Shown: positions 35,872 through 46,373, counted from the stretch's first letter. The stretch: 64,000 bases of DNA from Asticcacaulis tiandongensis (GCF_006475605.1 NZ_ML636837.1:389468-453467), one strand, 5' to 3'. Numbers and translations are program-made. The notes: a model not told the origin generated them from the letters alone.

Positions 35872-37570
35872 AGCGGCCACTTCCGATATGGGCCAGCCGC
35901 TTCAGGGCGGATTCTTAAGGGCCAAGGCGTTGTTCGAGCGCTTTTCCGGCCCGAAACGCTGTGCGGCTCTGGCGGGAGCCCTGATTGCACTGGCCCAGCC
36001 GCCGTTCGGATTTTTACCGGGCTTGGTGGGTTATGCCTGGCTCTTGTGGTTGCTGGATAGAGAACAGGGGCCTAAGCCTCTGCGGCGCGCTTTTGCCATT
36101 GGCTGGTGGTCAGGCTTTGCCTATTTTCTGATAAGCTGTTTCTGGGTCGCTGAAGCGTTTCTGGTCGATGCACGGTCGCATGGTTGGATGGCACCCATTG
36201 CCGTCACCCTTCTGCCGTCCGGCATTGCCCTGTTTTGGGGGGCGGCATTTGTTTTGTACCGGCGTTTCTGTCCGGAGGGCTGGTCGCGTTGGCTGTGGTT
36301 TGTCGGGCTGTTTTGCGCTTTTGAAACCCTGCGCGGCACCATCCTGACCGGTTTTCCATGGAATCCGGCAGGGGCAACATGGGAAGCAGGTTCTGCCATG
36401 TCGCAGATTGTCTCGATAACAGGCATATATGGTCTGGGCCTGATTACCGTACTGGCTTTTTCAAGTCCGGCCATCAGCCGCCTTAAAGGGCGCGGCGTGT
36501 GGCCGGTCGCTGTATCTGTTTTGCTGCTGGTACTGGTTTTTGCTTTCGGTGCGCAACGCCTGCACAGAATTGAGACAGGGCAGACAGATACGCTGATACG
36601 GATTGTTCAGCCCAATGTCGAGCAGCGCGCCAAATGGACGGTCGGGGCCTTGCGGGGCGTGTTTAATGACTATGTGTCAATGTCAAAAGCGCCAGTCGAT
36701 ACCGATAGGTTACAATCGGTAGCAAAAAGTGTGGTTAAATCACACCCTGACATCGTGATCTGGCCAGAGGGGGCATTACCGGCCTCTGCCGATGCGCTTT
36801 TCTCAGCACAATCATGGACTGCGGAAGGCTTCAGCACCTTGCTGAAACCGGATCAGGCGCTGATTATGGGGGCCTATCATTCGGATTATGTGCCGGAAAA
36901 AGGCACGGTCTGGCGAAATGCCCTGTTGGTTTTACAGCAAAAAGGGCCTGATACTCATGTGTCGGCCTCCTATTCCAAATTCAAGCTCGTGCCATTTGGT
37001 GAGTTTTTACCCATGGAAAGCCTATTGGAATCTTTTGGGTTCAAACAACTGGTGCATATCGGTGACAGCTATACGGCTGGCCCGCGTACAGCCTCAGTAG
37101 AGGTAGAGGGGATTGACAGATTCCTGCCGCTTATTTGTTATGAAGGACTGTTTCCCGGCCTGTCGACTGGACTTTTTTCGTCTTCGGATATGATCCAAAG
37201 ACCCAAATGGATCGTTAATATCTCCAATGATGCCTGGTTCGGGCCAACGACAGGCCCAAGGCAACACTTTAATTTGTCAGGGTTTCGCGCCATTGAAGAA
37301 GGTTTACCCATGGTAAGGTCAACCCCCACGGGAATATCCGTGGTGCTTGATCCATTAGGGCGTATAGTCAAAGGCTCAAAACTGGATATAGGCGAAAGTG
37401 GTTACAGAGATGTCTGGCTGCCTGAATCGATAAAACCGACCTTCTATTCGGCCAACAGACATTTGTATCTTCTTGTTGTTATGCTTTTTTGCTTGATTCC
37501 AACGGTAATTACCCTTTTCGTGCGTAAGGCTAAACCGCATGCACCGGATAATGACGTATCAGGCGTATAA
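35864..37570 (+). CDS. lnt: Apolipoprotein N-acyltransferase
   Basis: This 568-residue inner-membrane enzyme adds the third acyl chain to lipoproteins. Five to six N-terminal membrane helices precede the nitrilase domain. The catalytic triad is readable as Glu in WPEGALP, Lys in SKFKLVPFGEFLP and Cys in LICYEGLFP. A final membrane helix closes the protein. An internal ATG at 35888 is possible. It ends the operon that begins at miaB. Confidence 0.95.
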   Translation: MNKAATSDMGQPLQGGFLRAKALFERFSGPKRCAALAGALIALAQPPFGFLPGLVGYAWLLWLLDREQGPKPLRRAFAIGWWSGFAYFLISCFWVAEAFLVDARSHGWMAPIAVTLLPSGIALFWGAAFVLYRRFCPEGWSRWLWFVGLFCAFETLRGTILTGFPWNPAGATWEAGSAMSQIVSITGIYGLGLITVLAFSSPAISRLKGRGVWPVAVSVLLLVLVFAFGAQRLHRIETGQTDTLIRIVQPNVEQRAKWTVGALRGVFNDYVSMSKAPVDTDRLQSVAKSVVKSHPDIVIWPEGALPASADALFSAQSWTAEGFSTLLKPDQALIMGAYHSDYVPEKGTVWRNALLVLQQKGPDTHVSASYSKFKLVPFGEFLPMESLLESFGFKQLVHIGDSYTAGPRTASVEVEGIDRFLPLICYEGLFPGLSTGLFSSSDMIQRPKWIVNISNDAWFGPTTGPRQHFNLSGFRAIEEGLPMVRSTPTGISVVLDPLGRIVKGSKLDIGESGYRDVWLPESIKPTFYSANRHLYLLVVMLFCLIPTVITLFVRKAKPHAPDNDVSGV

Positions 37571-37686
37571 GAAAATTAAGACCTTGGGCAAAGGGATGGG
37601 GTGAAACTCCTGCCGGTGACCATCGGAAATCATAGCTTAGAGATTTAGACCGGAGATTGCCGGTCTGTGGAATTATAGAGGCGAAG

Positions 37687-38106
37687 TTGAACGATACCGC
37701 AAAAACAGATCGCAGTCCGAACCCGGTTGACCTGCATGTGGGTGCCCGTGTGCGCATGCGCCGGAAATTTTTAGGCCTGTCTCAGGAAGGTCTGGCTGAG
37801 ACCATCGATCTGACCTTTCAGCAGGTGCAGAAATATGAGCGCGGTTCAAACCGCATCAGCGCGTCGAAACTGTATGAAATTGCCAAGGCTCTCAAAGCTC
37901 CTGTGGCTTATTTCTTCGAAGGTTACGGCGCATCCGATACCGTCGAAGGCTTCTCGGAGTCAGAATCAGAACAGTTCGTACATGGATTTCTGATGACAAC
38001 CGAAGGCATCGAACTGGCTGAAGCTTTTCCACGCATCAAAAATTCCAAGCATCGCCGTCGGCTGCTTGAGCTGGTACGCTCGCTGGCTGAGGATGAAGAG
38101 GCTTAA
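37687..38106 (+). CDS. Cro/CI-type helix-turn-helix regulator
   Basis: This 139-residue protein has a lambda-repressor-like HTH (VGARVRMRRKFLGLSQEGLAETIDLTFQQVQKYERGSNRISASKLYEIAKAL) and a helical C-terminal tail. I chose the TTG at 37687 since GAGG is 5 bases ahead. An earlier TTG at 37657 would add 10 unlike residues. Homologs occupy the same slot between lnt and metK in Caulobacter; the target is unknown to me. A perfect terminator follows. Confidence 0.86.
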   Translation: MNDTAKTDRSPNPVDLHVGARVRMRRKFLGLSQEGLAETIDLTFQQVQKYERGSNRISASKLYEIAKALKAPVAYFFEGYGASDTVEGFSESESEQFVHGFLMTTEGIELAEAFPRIKNSKHRRRLLELVRSLAEDEEA

Positions 38107-38130
38107 GGCTTCCCTGACTTTGTAAGCATT

Positions 38131-38162
38131 ATAAAACCCTGCCTGAAAAGGCAGGGTTTTAT
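38131..38162 (+). terminator. Terminator after the HTH gene
   Basis: ATAAAACCCTGCCT (38131-38144) pairs perfectly with AGGCAGGGTTTTAT (38149-38162) around a GAAA tetraloop. The A/T tracts make it bidirectional in principle. It isolates metK from the upstream operon. Confidence 0.9.
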
Positions 38163-38175
38163 GCGGTGCAAAGAA

Positions 38176-38241
38176 ACGGCTTGATCATATAAAGATATGT
38201 TTATATGGCTATGGCTAAAGTAATTTAGCTAACGGAGCCGT
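38176..38241 (+). promoter_or_regulatory. Possible structured metK leader (three-way junction)
   Basis: Three exact stems nest in 66 bases that end one base before the metK ATG. P1 pairs ACGGCT (38176-38181) with AGCCGT (38236-38241). P2 is CATATAAA-GATATG-TTTATATG (38186-38207). P3 is GCTAAA-GTAA-TTTAGC (38214-38229). P1 covers the AG of the ribosome site GGAG (38234-38237), so closing P1 would hide it. I cannot place it in a known SAM riboswitch class. Part of the stretch could instead be the promoter. Confidence 0.4.
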
Positions 38242-38242
38242 C

Positions 38243-39421
38243 ATGTCAGTGCGTCCATCCTACATCTTTACATCCGAAAGTGTTTCAGAGGGTCATCCGG
38301 ATAAGGTGGCTGACCGGATATCCGATGTGGTGGTTGACGCGTTTCTGGCCGCCGATTCCGAAGCCCGAGTCGCCTGTGAAACCCTTGTGACCACCAACCG
38401 CATTGTTCTGGCCGGTGAAGTACGCGCCGGTGATGATCAGATCAGTGACATTGTCGATGGCCTTGAGGACAAGGTGCGTGCCGCCGTCAAGGATATTGGC
38501 TATGCGCAAAAAGGCTTTCACTGGAAGCTGGCCGACTATGCCTGTCACCTGCACGCCCAGTCTGCCGATATTGCCCAAGGCGTCGACGCCAGCGACAACA
38601 AGGACGAAGGCGCGGGCGATCAGGGTATTATGTTCGGCTACGCCACGGATGAAACGGCTGAACTGACCTCTGCACCGCTGCAATGGTCACACAATATTCT
38701 GCGCCGTCTGGCCGAAGCCCGTCACGGCGGCGAAAGCCGTCTTGAGCCGGACGCCAAATCGCAGGTCACGGTTCAATATGAAAACGGTGTCCCCAGCCGC
38801 ATCCTTAAGGTGTTGATTTCCCATCAGCACAAGGACGGCCTGTCACCCAAAGACGTCGAAGCCATTGTTAAACCTTATGCGCTTGAAGTTTTGCCCGAAG
38901 GTATGGTGACCGAAGATACCGAGTGGCTGGTTAATCCGACGGGTAATTTTGTCATTGGCGGGCCGGATGGTGATGCCGGTCTGACCGGTCGTAAAATCAT
39001 CGTTGATACCTATGGCGGGGCTGCACCGCATGGTGGTGGCGCTTTTTCGGGCAAAGACCCGACCAAGGTTGATCGCTCGGCGGCCTATGCCCTGCGTTAT
39101 CTGGCGAAAAATGTTGTTGCGGCAGGTCTGGCAAAAAAATGCACCCTTCAGGTCGCCTATGCCATTGGTGTATCTCAACCGCTGTCCTTCTATGTAGACA
39201 CCCACGGTACGGGTCAGGTCGATGAGGCTAAGCTTGAAGCTATTCTGCCCGAACTGATCGGTGGCCTGACGCCGCGGGGCATTCGTTTGCACCTCGGACT
39301 AAACAAACCAATCTATGAGCGCACCGCCGCCTATGGTCATTTTGGTCGGACACCGGATGCCGATGGTGGTTTTTCGTGGGAACGCACTGATCTGGTTGAC
39401 GCCCTCAAGGGCGCGTTCTAA
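38243..39421 (+). CDS. metK: S-adenosylmethionine synthase
   Basis: This 392-residue enzyme makes SAM from methionine and ATP. The N-terminal [20 protein letters not shown], the Mg/K-site [12 protein letters not shown] and the C-terminal [20 protein letters not shown] are intact. Start has GGAG six bases upstream, inside the possible structured leader. trmB follows after 9 bases on the same strand. Confidence 0.98.
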   Translation: MSVRPSYIFTSESVSEGHPDKVADRISDVVVDAFLAADSEARVACETLVTTNRIVLAGEVRAGDDQISDIVDGLEDKVRAAVKDIGYAQKGFHWKLADYACHLHAQSADIAQGVDASDNKDEGAGDQGIMFGYATDETAELTSAPLQWSHNILRRLAEARHGGESRLEPDAKSQVTVQYENGVPSRILKVLISHQHKDGLSPKDVEAIVKPYALEVLPEGMVTEDTEWLVNPTGNFVIGGPDGDAGLTGRKIIVDTYGGAAPHGGGAFSGKDPTKVDRSAAYALRYLAKNVVAAGLAKKCTLQVAYAIGVSQPLSFYVDTHGTGQVDEAKLEAILPELIGGLTPRGIRLHLGLNKPIYERTAAYGHFGRTPDADGGFSWERTDLVDALKGAF

Positions 39422-39430
39422 AGCGCTTCC

Positions 39431-40156
39431 ATGTCAGACGAAATCCCTTCCGCCCCGACTTCAGGCCCTACATGGGGGCCAATGCGCTCGTTCGGGCGTA
39501 TCAAGTCACGCACCCTGAAGCCGCGTCAGGCCAGCCTGTTCGACAGCCTGCTGCCGGAGATTGAAATCAATGCTGAGCGCACTGAGGCGATCAATGGTGG
39601 CGATCTGAGTGGGGCGTCCGAGCTGTGGCTTGAGATCGGCTTTGGCGGCGGGGAGCATCTGGCCGGCCAGGCCGAACGCAATCCTCAGGCGCTGATACTG
39701 GGCTTTGAGCCGTTTCTTAACGGCGTTGGCTCGCTTCTGCGCCACGTCGATGAGCGTAATCTCAAAAACGTTCGCGTTCTCGCCGATGATGCGCGTCCGG
39801 TAATCGATCGGTTGAAAGATGCCTCGGTCGATAAGGTGTTTATCCTGTTCGCCGATCCCTGGCCCAAGGCGCGTCACCATAAGCGTCGCTTCATTCAAAC
39901 CGAAACGCTCGATGCCTTTGCCCGTGTCATGAAGGATGGAGCGAGACTGCGTTTTGCGACCGATTGGGCCGACTATGCCGACTGGACGCTGGAAAAGGCG
40001 ACTACCCATCCGGACTTTGACTGGCCCGCGCAGTCACAGACGGAGTGGAACACACCGCCAGCCGATCACCTGACGACGCGTTATGAGGAAAAAAAACTGG
40101 GCGATTGCGCTCCGGTTTTCCTCGATTTTTATCGCAAGGCGCGACCGGTTACATAA
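39431..40156 (+). CDS. trmB: tRNA (guanine46-N7)-methyltransferase TrmB
   Basis: This 241-residue SAM-dependent enzyme makes m7G46 in tRNA. LWLEIGFGGGEHLAGQA is the SAM loop and FADPWPKARHHKRRFIQ is the family signature. The N-terminal extension of about 50 residues is Arg/Lys-rich. It sits between metK, which makes its cofactor, and rimP. Confidence 0.95.
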   Translation: MSDEIPSAPTSGPTWGPMRSFGRIKSRTLKPRQASLFDSLLPEIEINAERTEAINGGDLSGASELWLEIGFGGGEHLAGQAERNPQALILGFEPFLNGVGSLLRHVDERNLKNVRVLADDARPVIDRLKDASVDKVFILFADPWPKARHHKRRFIQTETLDAFARVMKDGARLRFATDWADYADWTLEKATTHPDFDWPAQSQTEWNTPPADHLTTRYEEKKLGDCAPVFLDFYRKARPVT

Positions 40157-40186
40157 ACCCCTTGGCAAGTACAGGATTTGCGCCTA

Positions 40187-40218
40187 TAAGGCCTGTCAAC
40201 ATCGTCCGACAGGCCTTA
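40187..40218 (+). terminator. Hairpin 1 in the trmB-rimP gap
   Basis: TAAGGCCTGTC (40187-40197) pairs perfectly with GACAGGCCTTA (40208-40218) across a 10-base loop. No T run follows, so it may act as an anti-terminator-like or processing stem rather than a terminator. Confidence 0.5.
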
Positions 40219-40227
40219 CGGCTGACG

Positions 40228-40260
40228 GCGGCGGCCCGTAAGAAGGCCTGCCGCTTTTTT
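40228..40260 (+). terminator. Intrinsic terminator just before rimP
   Basis: GCGGCGG (40228-40234) pairs with CTGCCGC (40248-40254, one G-T wobble) and six T follow. It sits 41 bases before rimP, so it could end trmB transcripts or attenuate the rimP-nusA operon. Confidence 0.7.
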
Positions 40261-40301
40261 GTTGCCTGAACCTGCGGATAATAAGCTTTAAGGAAATTGA
40301 T

Positions 40302-40943
40302 TTGCGCGCCAAGACGGCTGAAGACCGTAAACTGCTGGAAATATTTGATCCCATCGCCGAAACCCTCGGACTGGATATTGTGCGTGTGCGCCTGATGGGT
40401 GCTAACAAGCCCGGTGGATCGAAGCGCCTTCAGATTATGGCTGAACGTAAGGCTGACGGTGAAATAAACGTCACCCAGTGCGCGCGTTTGTCTCGTGCCC
40501 TGTCGGCCTATCTCGAAGAAGCCGATCCGATTGATGGCGAATATATCCTCGAAGTGTCGTCGCCCGGTATTGACCGGCCTCTGACGCGCCTGACGGATTT
40601 CGAAACCTATCAGGGCCTTGAGGCACGCATCGAACTGGATCGTCTGGCCGAGGGTCGCAAGCGTTTTCGCGGTATTGTCGCGGGCATCGAAGACGATCAT
40701 GTGGCGATTGACCTTGAGGGCGAGGAAGAAACCGCGCTTATTCCGTTTGAATGGATCATTGATGCCAAGCTGGTGCTCAATGACGAACTGATGAAGCGCG
40801 GCGCGGAACAGCGCGCCCTTCGCGGTGAAGACGAAGATGATCTTGAAGACGAGGACTTCGACGACGAAGACCTCGGGGATGATGATTTTGAAGACGGTGA
40901 CTTCGATCTGGACGACGAAGACACTGAAGACAAAGATAATTAA
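40302..40943 (+). CDS. rimP: Ribosome maturation factor RimP
   Basis: This 213-residue protein helps 30S assembly. The N-terminal domain has [14 protein letters not shown] and [15 protein letters not shown] and the Sm-like C-terminal domain follows. The last 45 residues are almost all Asp/Glu. The start is TTG at 40302 with AAGGAA 7-8 bases upstream. It opens the rimP-nusA-ylxR-infB operon. Confidence 0.94.
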   Translation: MRAKTAEDRKLLEIFDPIAETLGLDIVRVRLMGANKPGGSKRLQIMAERKADGEINVTQCARLSRALSAYLEEADPIDGEYILEVSSPGIDRPLTRLTDFETYQGLEARIELDRLAEGRKRFRGIVAGIEDDHVAIDLEGEEETALIPFEWIIDAKLVLNDELMKRGAEQRALRGEDEDDLEDEDFDDEDLGDDDFEDGDFDLDDEDTEDKDN

Positions 40944-40955
40944 GGAGCAGGGCTC

Positions 40956-42614
40956 ATGAGCTTTACCGGTATCAGTGCTAACCGTCAGGAACTTCTACAG
41001 ATTGCCGATGCGGTGGCACGTGAAAAGTCCATCGATAAGGGTGTGGTCATTGAGGCCATTGAAGAGGCCATTCAGAAGGCCGCCCGTACCCGTTACGGCG
41101 CCGATCATGACATTCGCGTCCACATTGATCCACGCAGTGGTGAAATGACCATCACCCGCGTGGTGACGGTTGTGGCTGATGAAGAGCTTGAGTTTGAAAA
41201 CGCTCAGCGTACCCTGACCGAAGCGCTTAAGGATGACGCGGACGCTTTTGTTGGCAAGACCTACGAAGAAACCCTGCCACCGTTCGAACTGGGCCGTGTC
41301 CAGACCCAGATGGCCCGTCAGGTCGTAACCCATAAGGTGCGCGAAGCTGAGCGTGAGCGTCAGTATGATGAATTCAAGGACCGTGTTGGTGAAATCGTCA
41401 ACGGTACGGTGCGCCGCGTTGAATATGGCAATGTGATTGTCGATCTTGGTCGTGGCGAAGGCATTATGCGCCGTGACCAGTCGATTCCGCGTGAAGCGTT
41501 TCAGGTCAATGACCGTATCCGCGCCTATATCTATGACGTGCGTCGTGAAACCAAGGGCCCGCAGATCATGCTCAGCCGTGCGCACGGCGGCTTTATGGCC
41601 AAACTGTTCGCGCAGGAAGTCCCTGAAGTTTATGATGGCGTGATCGAGATCAAGTCGGTGGCCCGTGACCCCGGCTCGCGCGCCAAGATGGCGGTTCTGT
41701 CGAACGACAGCTCGATTGATCCGGTCGGTGCCTGTGTCGGTATGCGCGGTTCGCGCGTTCAGGCCGTGGTCGCTGAACTGCAAAACGAAAAAATCGACAT
41801 CATCCAGTGGTCGCCGGATGAAGCCACCTTCATCGTTAACGCGCTGGCCCCTGCCGAAGTCTCGAAGGTTGTGCTCGACGAAGAAGAAGACCGCGTCGAA
41901 GTGGTTGTGCCTGACGAACAACTGTCGCTGGCCATTGGCCGTCGCGGTCAGAACGTGCGTCTGGCGTCACAGCTAACAGGCTGGCAGGTGGATATCATCA
42001 CTGAGGCGCAGGACTCTGAGCGTCGTCAGAAGGAATTCGCTGAGCGTACCGCCCTGTTCCAGGAAGCACTGGATGTTGATGAGGTTATCGCCCAGCTTCT
42101 GGTTACCGAAGGCTTCTCAAGCGTTGAGGATCTGGCCTGGGTTGACGAAAACGAAATCGCGACCATCGAAGGCTTCGATGAGGATACGGCGTCTGAACTT
42201 CAGGCCCGCGCCCGTGACTTCCTTGAGCGTGAAGCTGCAGAACAGAATGCCAAGCGCGTTGAACTGGGCGTTGAAGATGCCCTGCTCGATATCATTGGCA
42301 TCACCCTGCCTATGGCTATTGCCCTTGGTGAAGCGGGTGTGAAGACCGTTGAGGATCTGGCTGATCTGGCGACCGATGAAATCCGCGGTGGCTTTGAGCA
42401 GCGCGGTTCGGACAAGGTAAAGGTGCCGGGCGCTCTGGAATCCTTCTCCCTGTCGGTTGCTGATGCTGAGGCGCTTATCCTGAACGCTCGTATTTCGGCG
42501 GGCTGGATCGAAGCCCCTGAAGCACCGATCGAAGAAGACGTAGCCGAAGACGACACTAACGAGGACACTTTTGCGGAGGAGGGCGAAACCAATGACGCCG
42601 AATCCGAACAATGA
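40956..42614 (+). CDS. nusA: Transcription termination/antitermination factor NusA
   Basis: This 552-residue RNA-polymerase-binding protein has an N-terminal domain with AVAREKSIDKGVVIEAIEEAIQKAAR, an S1 domain (GEIVNGTVRRVEYGNVIVDLG), two KH domains (DPVGACVGMRGSRVQAVVAEL and AIGRRGQNVRLASQLTGW) and C-terminal acidic repeats. The final 30 residues are Glu/Asp-rich. It is the second gene of the operon and overlaps ylxR. Confidence 0.97.
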   Translation: MSFTGISANRQELLQIADAVAREKSIDKGVVIEAIEEAIQKAARTRYGADHDIRVHIDPRSGEMTITRVVTVVADEELEFENAQRTLTEALKDDADAFVGKTYEETLPPFELGRVQTQMARQVVTHKVREAERERQYDEFKDRVGEIVNGTVRRVEYGNVIVDLGRGEGIMRRDQSIPREAFQVNDRIRAYIYDVRRETKGPQIMLSRAHGGFMAKLFAQEVPEVYDGVIEIKSVARDPGSRAKMAVLSNDSSIDPVGACVGMRGSRVQAVVAELQNEKIDIIQWSPDEATFIVNALAPAEVSKVVLDEEEDRVEVVVPDEQLSLAIGRRGQNVRLASQLTGWQVDIITEAQDSERRQKEFAERTALFQEALDVDEVIAQLLVTEGFSSVEDLAWVDENEIATIEGFDEDTASELQARARDFLEREAAEQNAKRVELGVEDALLDIIGITLPMAIALGEAGVKTVEDLADLATDEIRGGFEQRGSDKVKVPGALESFSLSVADAEALILNARISAGWIEAPEAPIEEDVAEDDTNEDTFAEEGETNDAESEQ

Positions 42615-43284
42615 GACCCTTGTCGATCTGAATGAAGAGGTAACTGAGGCGGGCACTGACCTGCCTCAGCTTACGACGCGGCGCGATATTGCCTCGCATA
42701 CGGCCTTTGACCGTGACGGACTCATCCGGTTTGTCATCGGACCGGACGGTTTTGTCGTGCCTGATCTGGCGGAAAAACTGCCGGGGCGGGGGCTTTGGGT
42801 CAAATCTGACCTCGAAAGCCTTGAGCTGGCGATAAAAAAGAATCTGTTTTCGCGCGCTGCCAAAAAACAGGCAAAGGTGCCGGAAGGTCTTATCGATCAG
42901 GTACATAGTCTGTTGCGTCGCCGCATCCTTGAGCAGCTTGGCCTCGCCCGACGCGAAGGGCAACTGACGACGGGGTTTGAAAAAGTCGCGGCAATGCTTA
43001 AATCATCTGTACCCCCTAAGGCGGCATGGCTGATTGAGGCGGTTGACGGGTCATCTGATGGCCGCAATAAGCTGCTATCCGTCGTATTTCCGCATCGGCC
43101 GGATGTAAATATCTGCGGAATTTTCAATAATGACGAATTGAGTTTGGCTTTAGGGCTGGAAAATGTCATACACGCAACCCTGATCGAAGGTCGGCGGTCA
43201 CTGCGTGTCGGACGCGAATTACGTCGTATCAGTGGCTTTGAGCCCTTGTTCCCGCCGCAATGGCAGGAAAAGCCCTTTCATTAA
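42592..43284 (+). CDS. YlxR/DUF448 RNA-binding protein with an L7Ae-like tail
   Basis: From the ATG at 42592 this is 230 residues. The N-terminal YlxR domain includes HTAFDRDGLIRFVIGPDGFVVPDLAEKLPGRGLWVK; the C-terminal half resembles an L7Ae-type domain (EGQLTTGFEKVAAMLKS). The usual GRG-W motif is kept. GAGGG lies 8 bases before this ATG; a TTG at 42571 is a weaker start. It overlaps nusA by 23 bases and lies in the standard nusA-ylxR-infB order. Confidence 0.9.
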   Translation: MTPNPNNETLVDLNEEVTEAGTDLPQLTTRRDIASHTAFDRDGLIRFVIGPDGFVVPDLAEKLPGRGLWVKSDLESLELAIKKNLFSRAAKKQAKVPEGLIDQVHSLLRRRILEQLGLARREGQLTTGFEKVAAMLKSSVPPKAAWLIEAVDGSSDGRNKLLSVVFPHRPDVNICGIFNNDELSLALGLENVIHATLIEGRRSLRVGRELRRISGFEPLFPPQWQEKPFH

Positions 43285-43391
43285 GGCCTTAAAAGGACTA
43301 TCAGGGCAGCTTCCATGCCCGACGGCCAGATGGTACGAAATTGGTAGAAGCGAAACGTAAAAGTTTCATAGGGAATAAGTAAGCAAGCTGA

Positions 43392-46373
43392 ATGAGCGAC
43401 GCGAAAGACGATAAGACGGACACCCAAAAGGGCGAAAACACACGGGCCCCGCTCACGCTTAAGCCCCGTGTCGGCGGAAATGTGTCCACCGGTACGGTGA
43501 AGCAAAGCTTCAGCCATGGCCGTTCGAAGACGGTGGTGGTCGAAACCAAGCGCCGCATAGGTACGCCTCCGGGTGCACCACGTCCCGGCGCAGATACCAA
43601 TCTGGCGCGTCCGAAACCTCAGGCCCCAGCCTCATCACAGCGCCCTCAGGGTCAGCAGGGTGGTGGTAACACCGGTGGCCTGCGTCAGGAAGAGCTTGAA
43701 GCCCGCCGCCGTGTTCTGGAACAGGCCCGTGCTGAGCAGGCCAAACAGGAACAGGCGCGTCGCGAAGCCGAAGCCCGTCGGGTAAAGGCCGCAGAAGAGG
43801 CCGCGCGCGCTGCGCCGCCACCGGCGCCGGTTGCCAGTGAAAAACCTGAAGCCAAGGCTCCGGTTTCTGAAACCAAGGCACCTGAATCTAAACCGGTTGA
43901 AGCAAAGCCGGTTGCGGCTGAAGCGCCACGTCAGGCTGCCGCGCCTGTGTCTGCCATTGAGCAGGCCTTGTCGCGTCCGGCGCAACGTGCGCCGCGTGAA
44001 GGGCATCGTGAAGGTTTTAACCGTGATAACCGCTCACAGGGTGATCGCCCGCAAGGCGACCGCCCCAGAAGCGACCATCCGCGCGGCGATCGTCCGCAAG
44101 GTGAGCGTTCCGGTGCGCCGCGTGGCGATCGTCCGCCGTTTAACCGCGACGGCAACCGTCCACAGGGTGACCGCCCGCCGTTCAACCGTGACCGTCCACA
44201 GGGCGATCGTCCGCCGCGTCCAGCCGGTGAAACCGTACGCTATAGCGCCAACTCGCCGCGCCCGCCACGTGTCGGGTCAGGGGTATCGGCCAATGCGCCA
44301 GCCACTCCTGAAGTTGACCGTATCCGCTCCTCGCGTGGCACAGCTTCGCCTGCGCCTAAAACGACCGATGTCAGAAGCCGTACGCTGGATGACGATGATG
44401 GTCGGGGCAATAAGAAGGGCCGCGCCGGTGCACCGGTTAAGGCTGTCTCGCAGACTCGTGGTGAACCTAAGCGCCGTGAGGGTCGCCTGACGCTTCAGGC
44501 GGTTGTCGGTAACGATGAGGATGCCGCCGAACGCATGCGTTCGCTGGCCTCGGTGCGTCGTGCCCGTGAACGTGAGCGCGAAAAGCGTAAGGGTTCTCAG
44601 ACCGAACAGGCCCGCGTCTCGCGCGAAGTTGTTATTCCTGACGTTATTACGGTTCAGGAATTGTCGAACCGTATGGCCGTACGTGCCGTGGACATCATCA
44701 AGCTTCTGATGAAGCAGGGCATGATGCTGAAAATCACGGATGTGATCGATACGGATACGGCGGAGCTTGTGGCCACTGAGTTTGGTCACGTTGTTAAGCG
44801 TGTGTCTGAAGCCGACGTCGAAGAAGGCTTTATTGCCGCTGACGACCATGATGATGATACGGTTTCGCGTCCGCCGGTTGTGGCGGTTATGGGTCACGTT
44901 GACCATGGCAAGACATCACTTCTGGATGCCTTGCGCTCAACGGATAAGGCCGCCGGTGAAGCCGGTGGTATCACCCAGCACATTGGTGCCTATCAGGTAC
45001 ATGTGCCGTCGGGTGAACGCGTTACCTTTCTTGATACTCCGGGTCACGCCGCCTTCTCAGCTATGCGGGCTCGCGGGGCTAATGTCACGGATATCGTGGT
45101 ACTGGTGGTGGCAGCGGATGACGGCGTGATGCCGCAGACGATTGAAGCCATCAACCATGCGCGTGCCGCAAAGACGCCTATGATCGTAGCCGTCAACAAG
45201 ATGGATAAGCCTGAGGCTAATCCGCAGCGTATCATTAATGAACTTCTGCAATATGAAGTGGTTGTTGAAGCGCTTGGCGGTGACACCCAGATTATCGAAG
45301 TGTCGGCCAAGGCCCGTACGGGTCTTGACAGCCTGATCGAAGCTATCCTGCTTCAGGCCGAAGTCCTTGACCTTAAGGCCAACCCTGATCGTACCGCTGA
45401 AGGTACGGTTATTGAAGCCAAGCTGGATAAGGGACGTGGCCCTGTGGCCACCGTTCTGGTCAGCCGTGGTACCCTGAAGCGCGGCGATATCGTTGTTGCC
45501 GGTTCTTCATGGGGCCGTGTGCGCGCCCTTATTGATGAGCGTAATGCGCAGCTTAACGAGGCTGGCCCATCGCAGCCGGTTGAGATTCTGGGTCTAGATA
45601 ATGCGCCTGATCCCGGTGATACCTTTGCCGTTGTGGAATCTGATGCCCGTGCGCGTGAGATCACGGAATATCGTACCCGCGTACGTCGTGAAAAGATGAT
45701 TGCGCCGGTAGGTGTCTCGCTGTCGGACATGATGTCCAAGCTTCAGGACAAGAAGGTTCAGGAACTGCAACTGATCGTCAAATCTGACGTTCAGGGGTCT
45801 GCCGAAGCTATTGTCGGATCGCTGGAAAAGGTCGGTAACGACGAAGTCCGTGCGCGCATCATCCACTCAGGTGCCGGTGCCATTACGGAATCGGACGTGC
45901 AACTGGCCAAGGGTTCAGGTGCACCGATCATCGGCTTTAACGTCCGCGCCAGCAAGCAGGCGCGTGATCTGGCCGAACGTGAAGGCGTGGAAATCCGCTA
46001 TTACTCGATCATCTATGACCTGATCGATGACATCAAGGGCGTGCTTTCGGGTATGCTGTCGCCGATCCAGCGTGAAACCTTCCTCGGTAATGCCGAAATT
46101 CTTGAGGTGTTCGACATCACCAAGGTCGGCAGGGTTGCCGGTTGTCGGGTCACCGAAGGTCGCGTGCAGAAGGGTGCCCGCATCCGTATCCTACGCGATG
46201 ATGTGGTCATTCAGGAAATGGGCGTTCTTTCGACGCTCAAGCGCTTTAAGGATGAAGTCAACGAAGTCGTGGTCGGTCAGGAATGCGGTATGGCATTCAA
46301 CGGCTTCCAGGACATCAAAAAGGGCGATTTCATCGAATGCTTCACAGTCGAAGAAATCAAACGCACTCTGTAA
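43392..46373 (+). CDS. infB: Translation initiation factor IF-2
   Basis: This 993-residue GTPase delivers initiator tRNA to the 30S subunit. A very long N-terminal half is Arg/Pro/Gln/Asp-rich and contains repeats of the type GDRPQ. The G domain begins near residue 500 with [15 protein letters not shown], then [15 protein letters not shown] and NKMD, followed by domains II-IV. Length is above the E. coli 890, mainly from the repeat region. Confidence 0.98.
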   Translation: MSDAKDDKTDTQKGENTRAPLTLKPRVGGNVSTGTVKQSFSHGRSKTVVVETKRRIGTPPGAPRPGADTNLARPKPQAPASSQRPQGQQGGGNTGGLRQEELEARRRVLEQARAEQAKQEQARREAEARRVKAAEEAARAAPPPAPVASEKPEAKAPVSETKAPESKPVEAKPVAAEAPRQAAAPVSAIEQALSRPAQRAPREGHREGFNRDNRSQGDRPQGDRPRSDHPRGDRPQGERSGAPRGDRPPFNRDGNRPQGDRPPFNRDRPQGDRPPRPAGETVRYSANSPRPPRVGSGVSANAPATPEVDRIRSSRGTASPAPKTTDVRSRTLDDDDGRGNKKGRAGAPVKAVSQTRGEPKRREGRLTLQAVVGNDEDAAERMRSLASVRRAREREREKRKGSQTEQARVSREVVIPDVITVQELSNRMAVRAVDIIKLLMKQGMMLKITDVIDTDTAELVATEFGHVVKRVSEADVEEGFIAADDHDDDTVSRPPVVAVMGHVDHGKTSLLDALRSTDKAAGEAGGITQHIGAYQVHVPSGERVTFLDTPGHAAFSAMRARGANVTDIVVLVVAADDGVMPQTIEAINHARAAKTPMIVAVNKMDKPEANPQRIINELLQYEVVVEALGGDTQIIEVSAKARTGLDSLIEAILLQAEVLDLKANPDRTAEGTVIEAKLDKGRGPVATVLVSRGTLKRGDIVVAGSSWGRVRALIDERNAQLNEAGPSQPVEILGLDNAPDPGDTFAVVESDARAREITEYRTRVRREKMIAPVGVSLSDMMSKLQDKKVQELQLIVKSDVQGSAEAIVGSLEKVGNDEVRARIIHSGAGAITESDVQLAKGSGAPIIGFNVRASKQARDLAEREGVEIRYYSIIYDLIDDIKGVLSGMLSPIQRETFLGNAEILEVFDITKVGRVAGCRVTEGRVQKGARIRILRDDVVIQEMGVLSTLKRFKDEVNEVVVGQECGMAFNGFQDIKKGDFIECFTVEEIKRTL
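44029..44226 (+). repeat. In-frame repeat tract in infB
   Basis: About 200 bases encode six or more imperfect copies of [10 protein letters not shown] units spaced by FNRD, built on repeated GGTGATCGTCCGC-like DNA. It forms a flexible, basic linker in IF-2. The tract is prone to length change by recombination. Confidence 0.75.

Noticed and set aside
40697-40933. A serine-rich reverse-strand frame opposite the rimP tail
   Set aside because: It is the mirror image of the Asp/Glu-rich codons of RimP.
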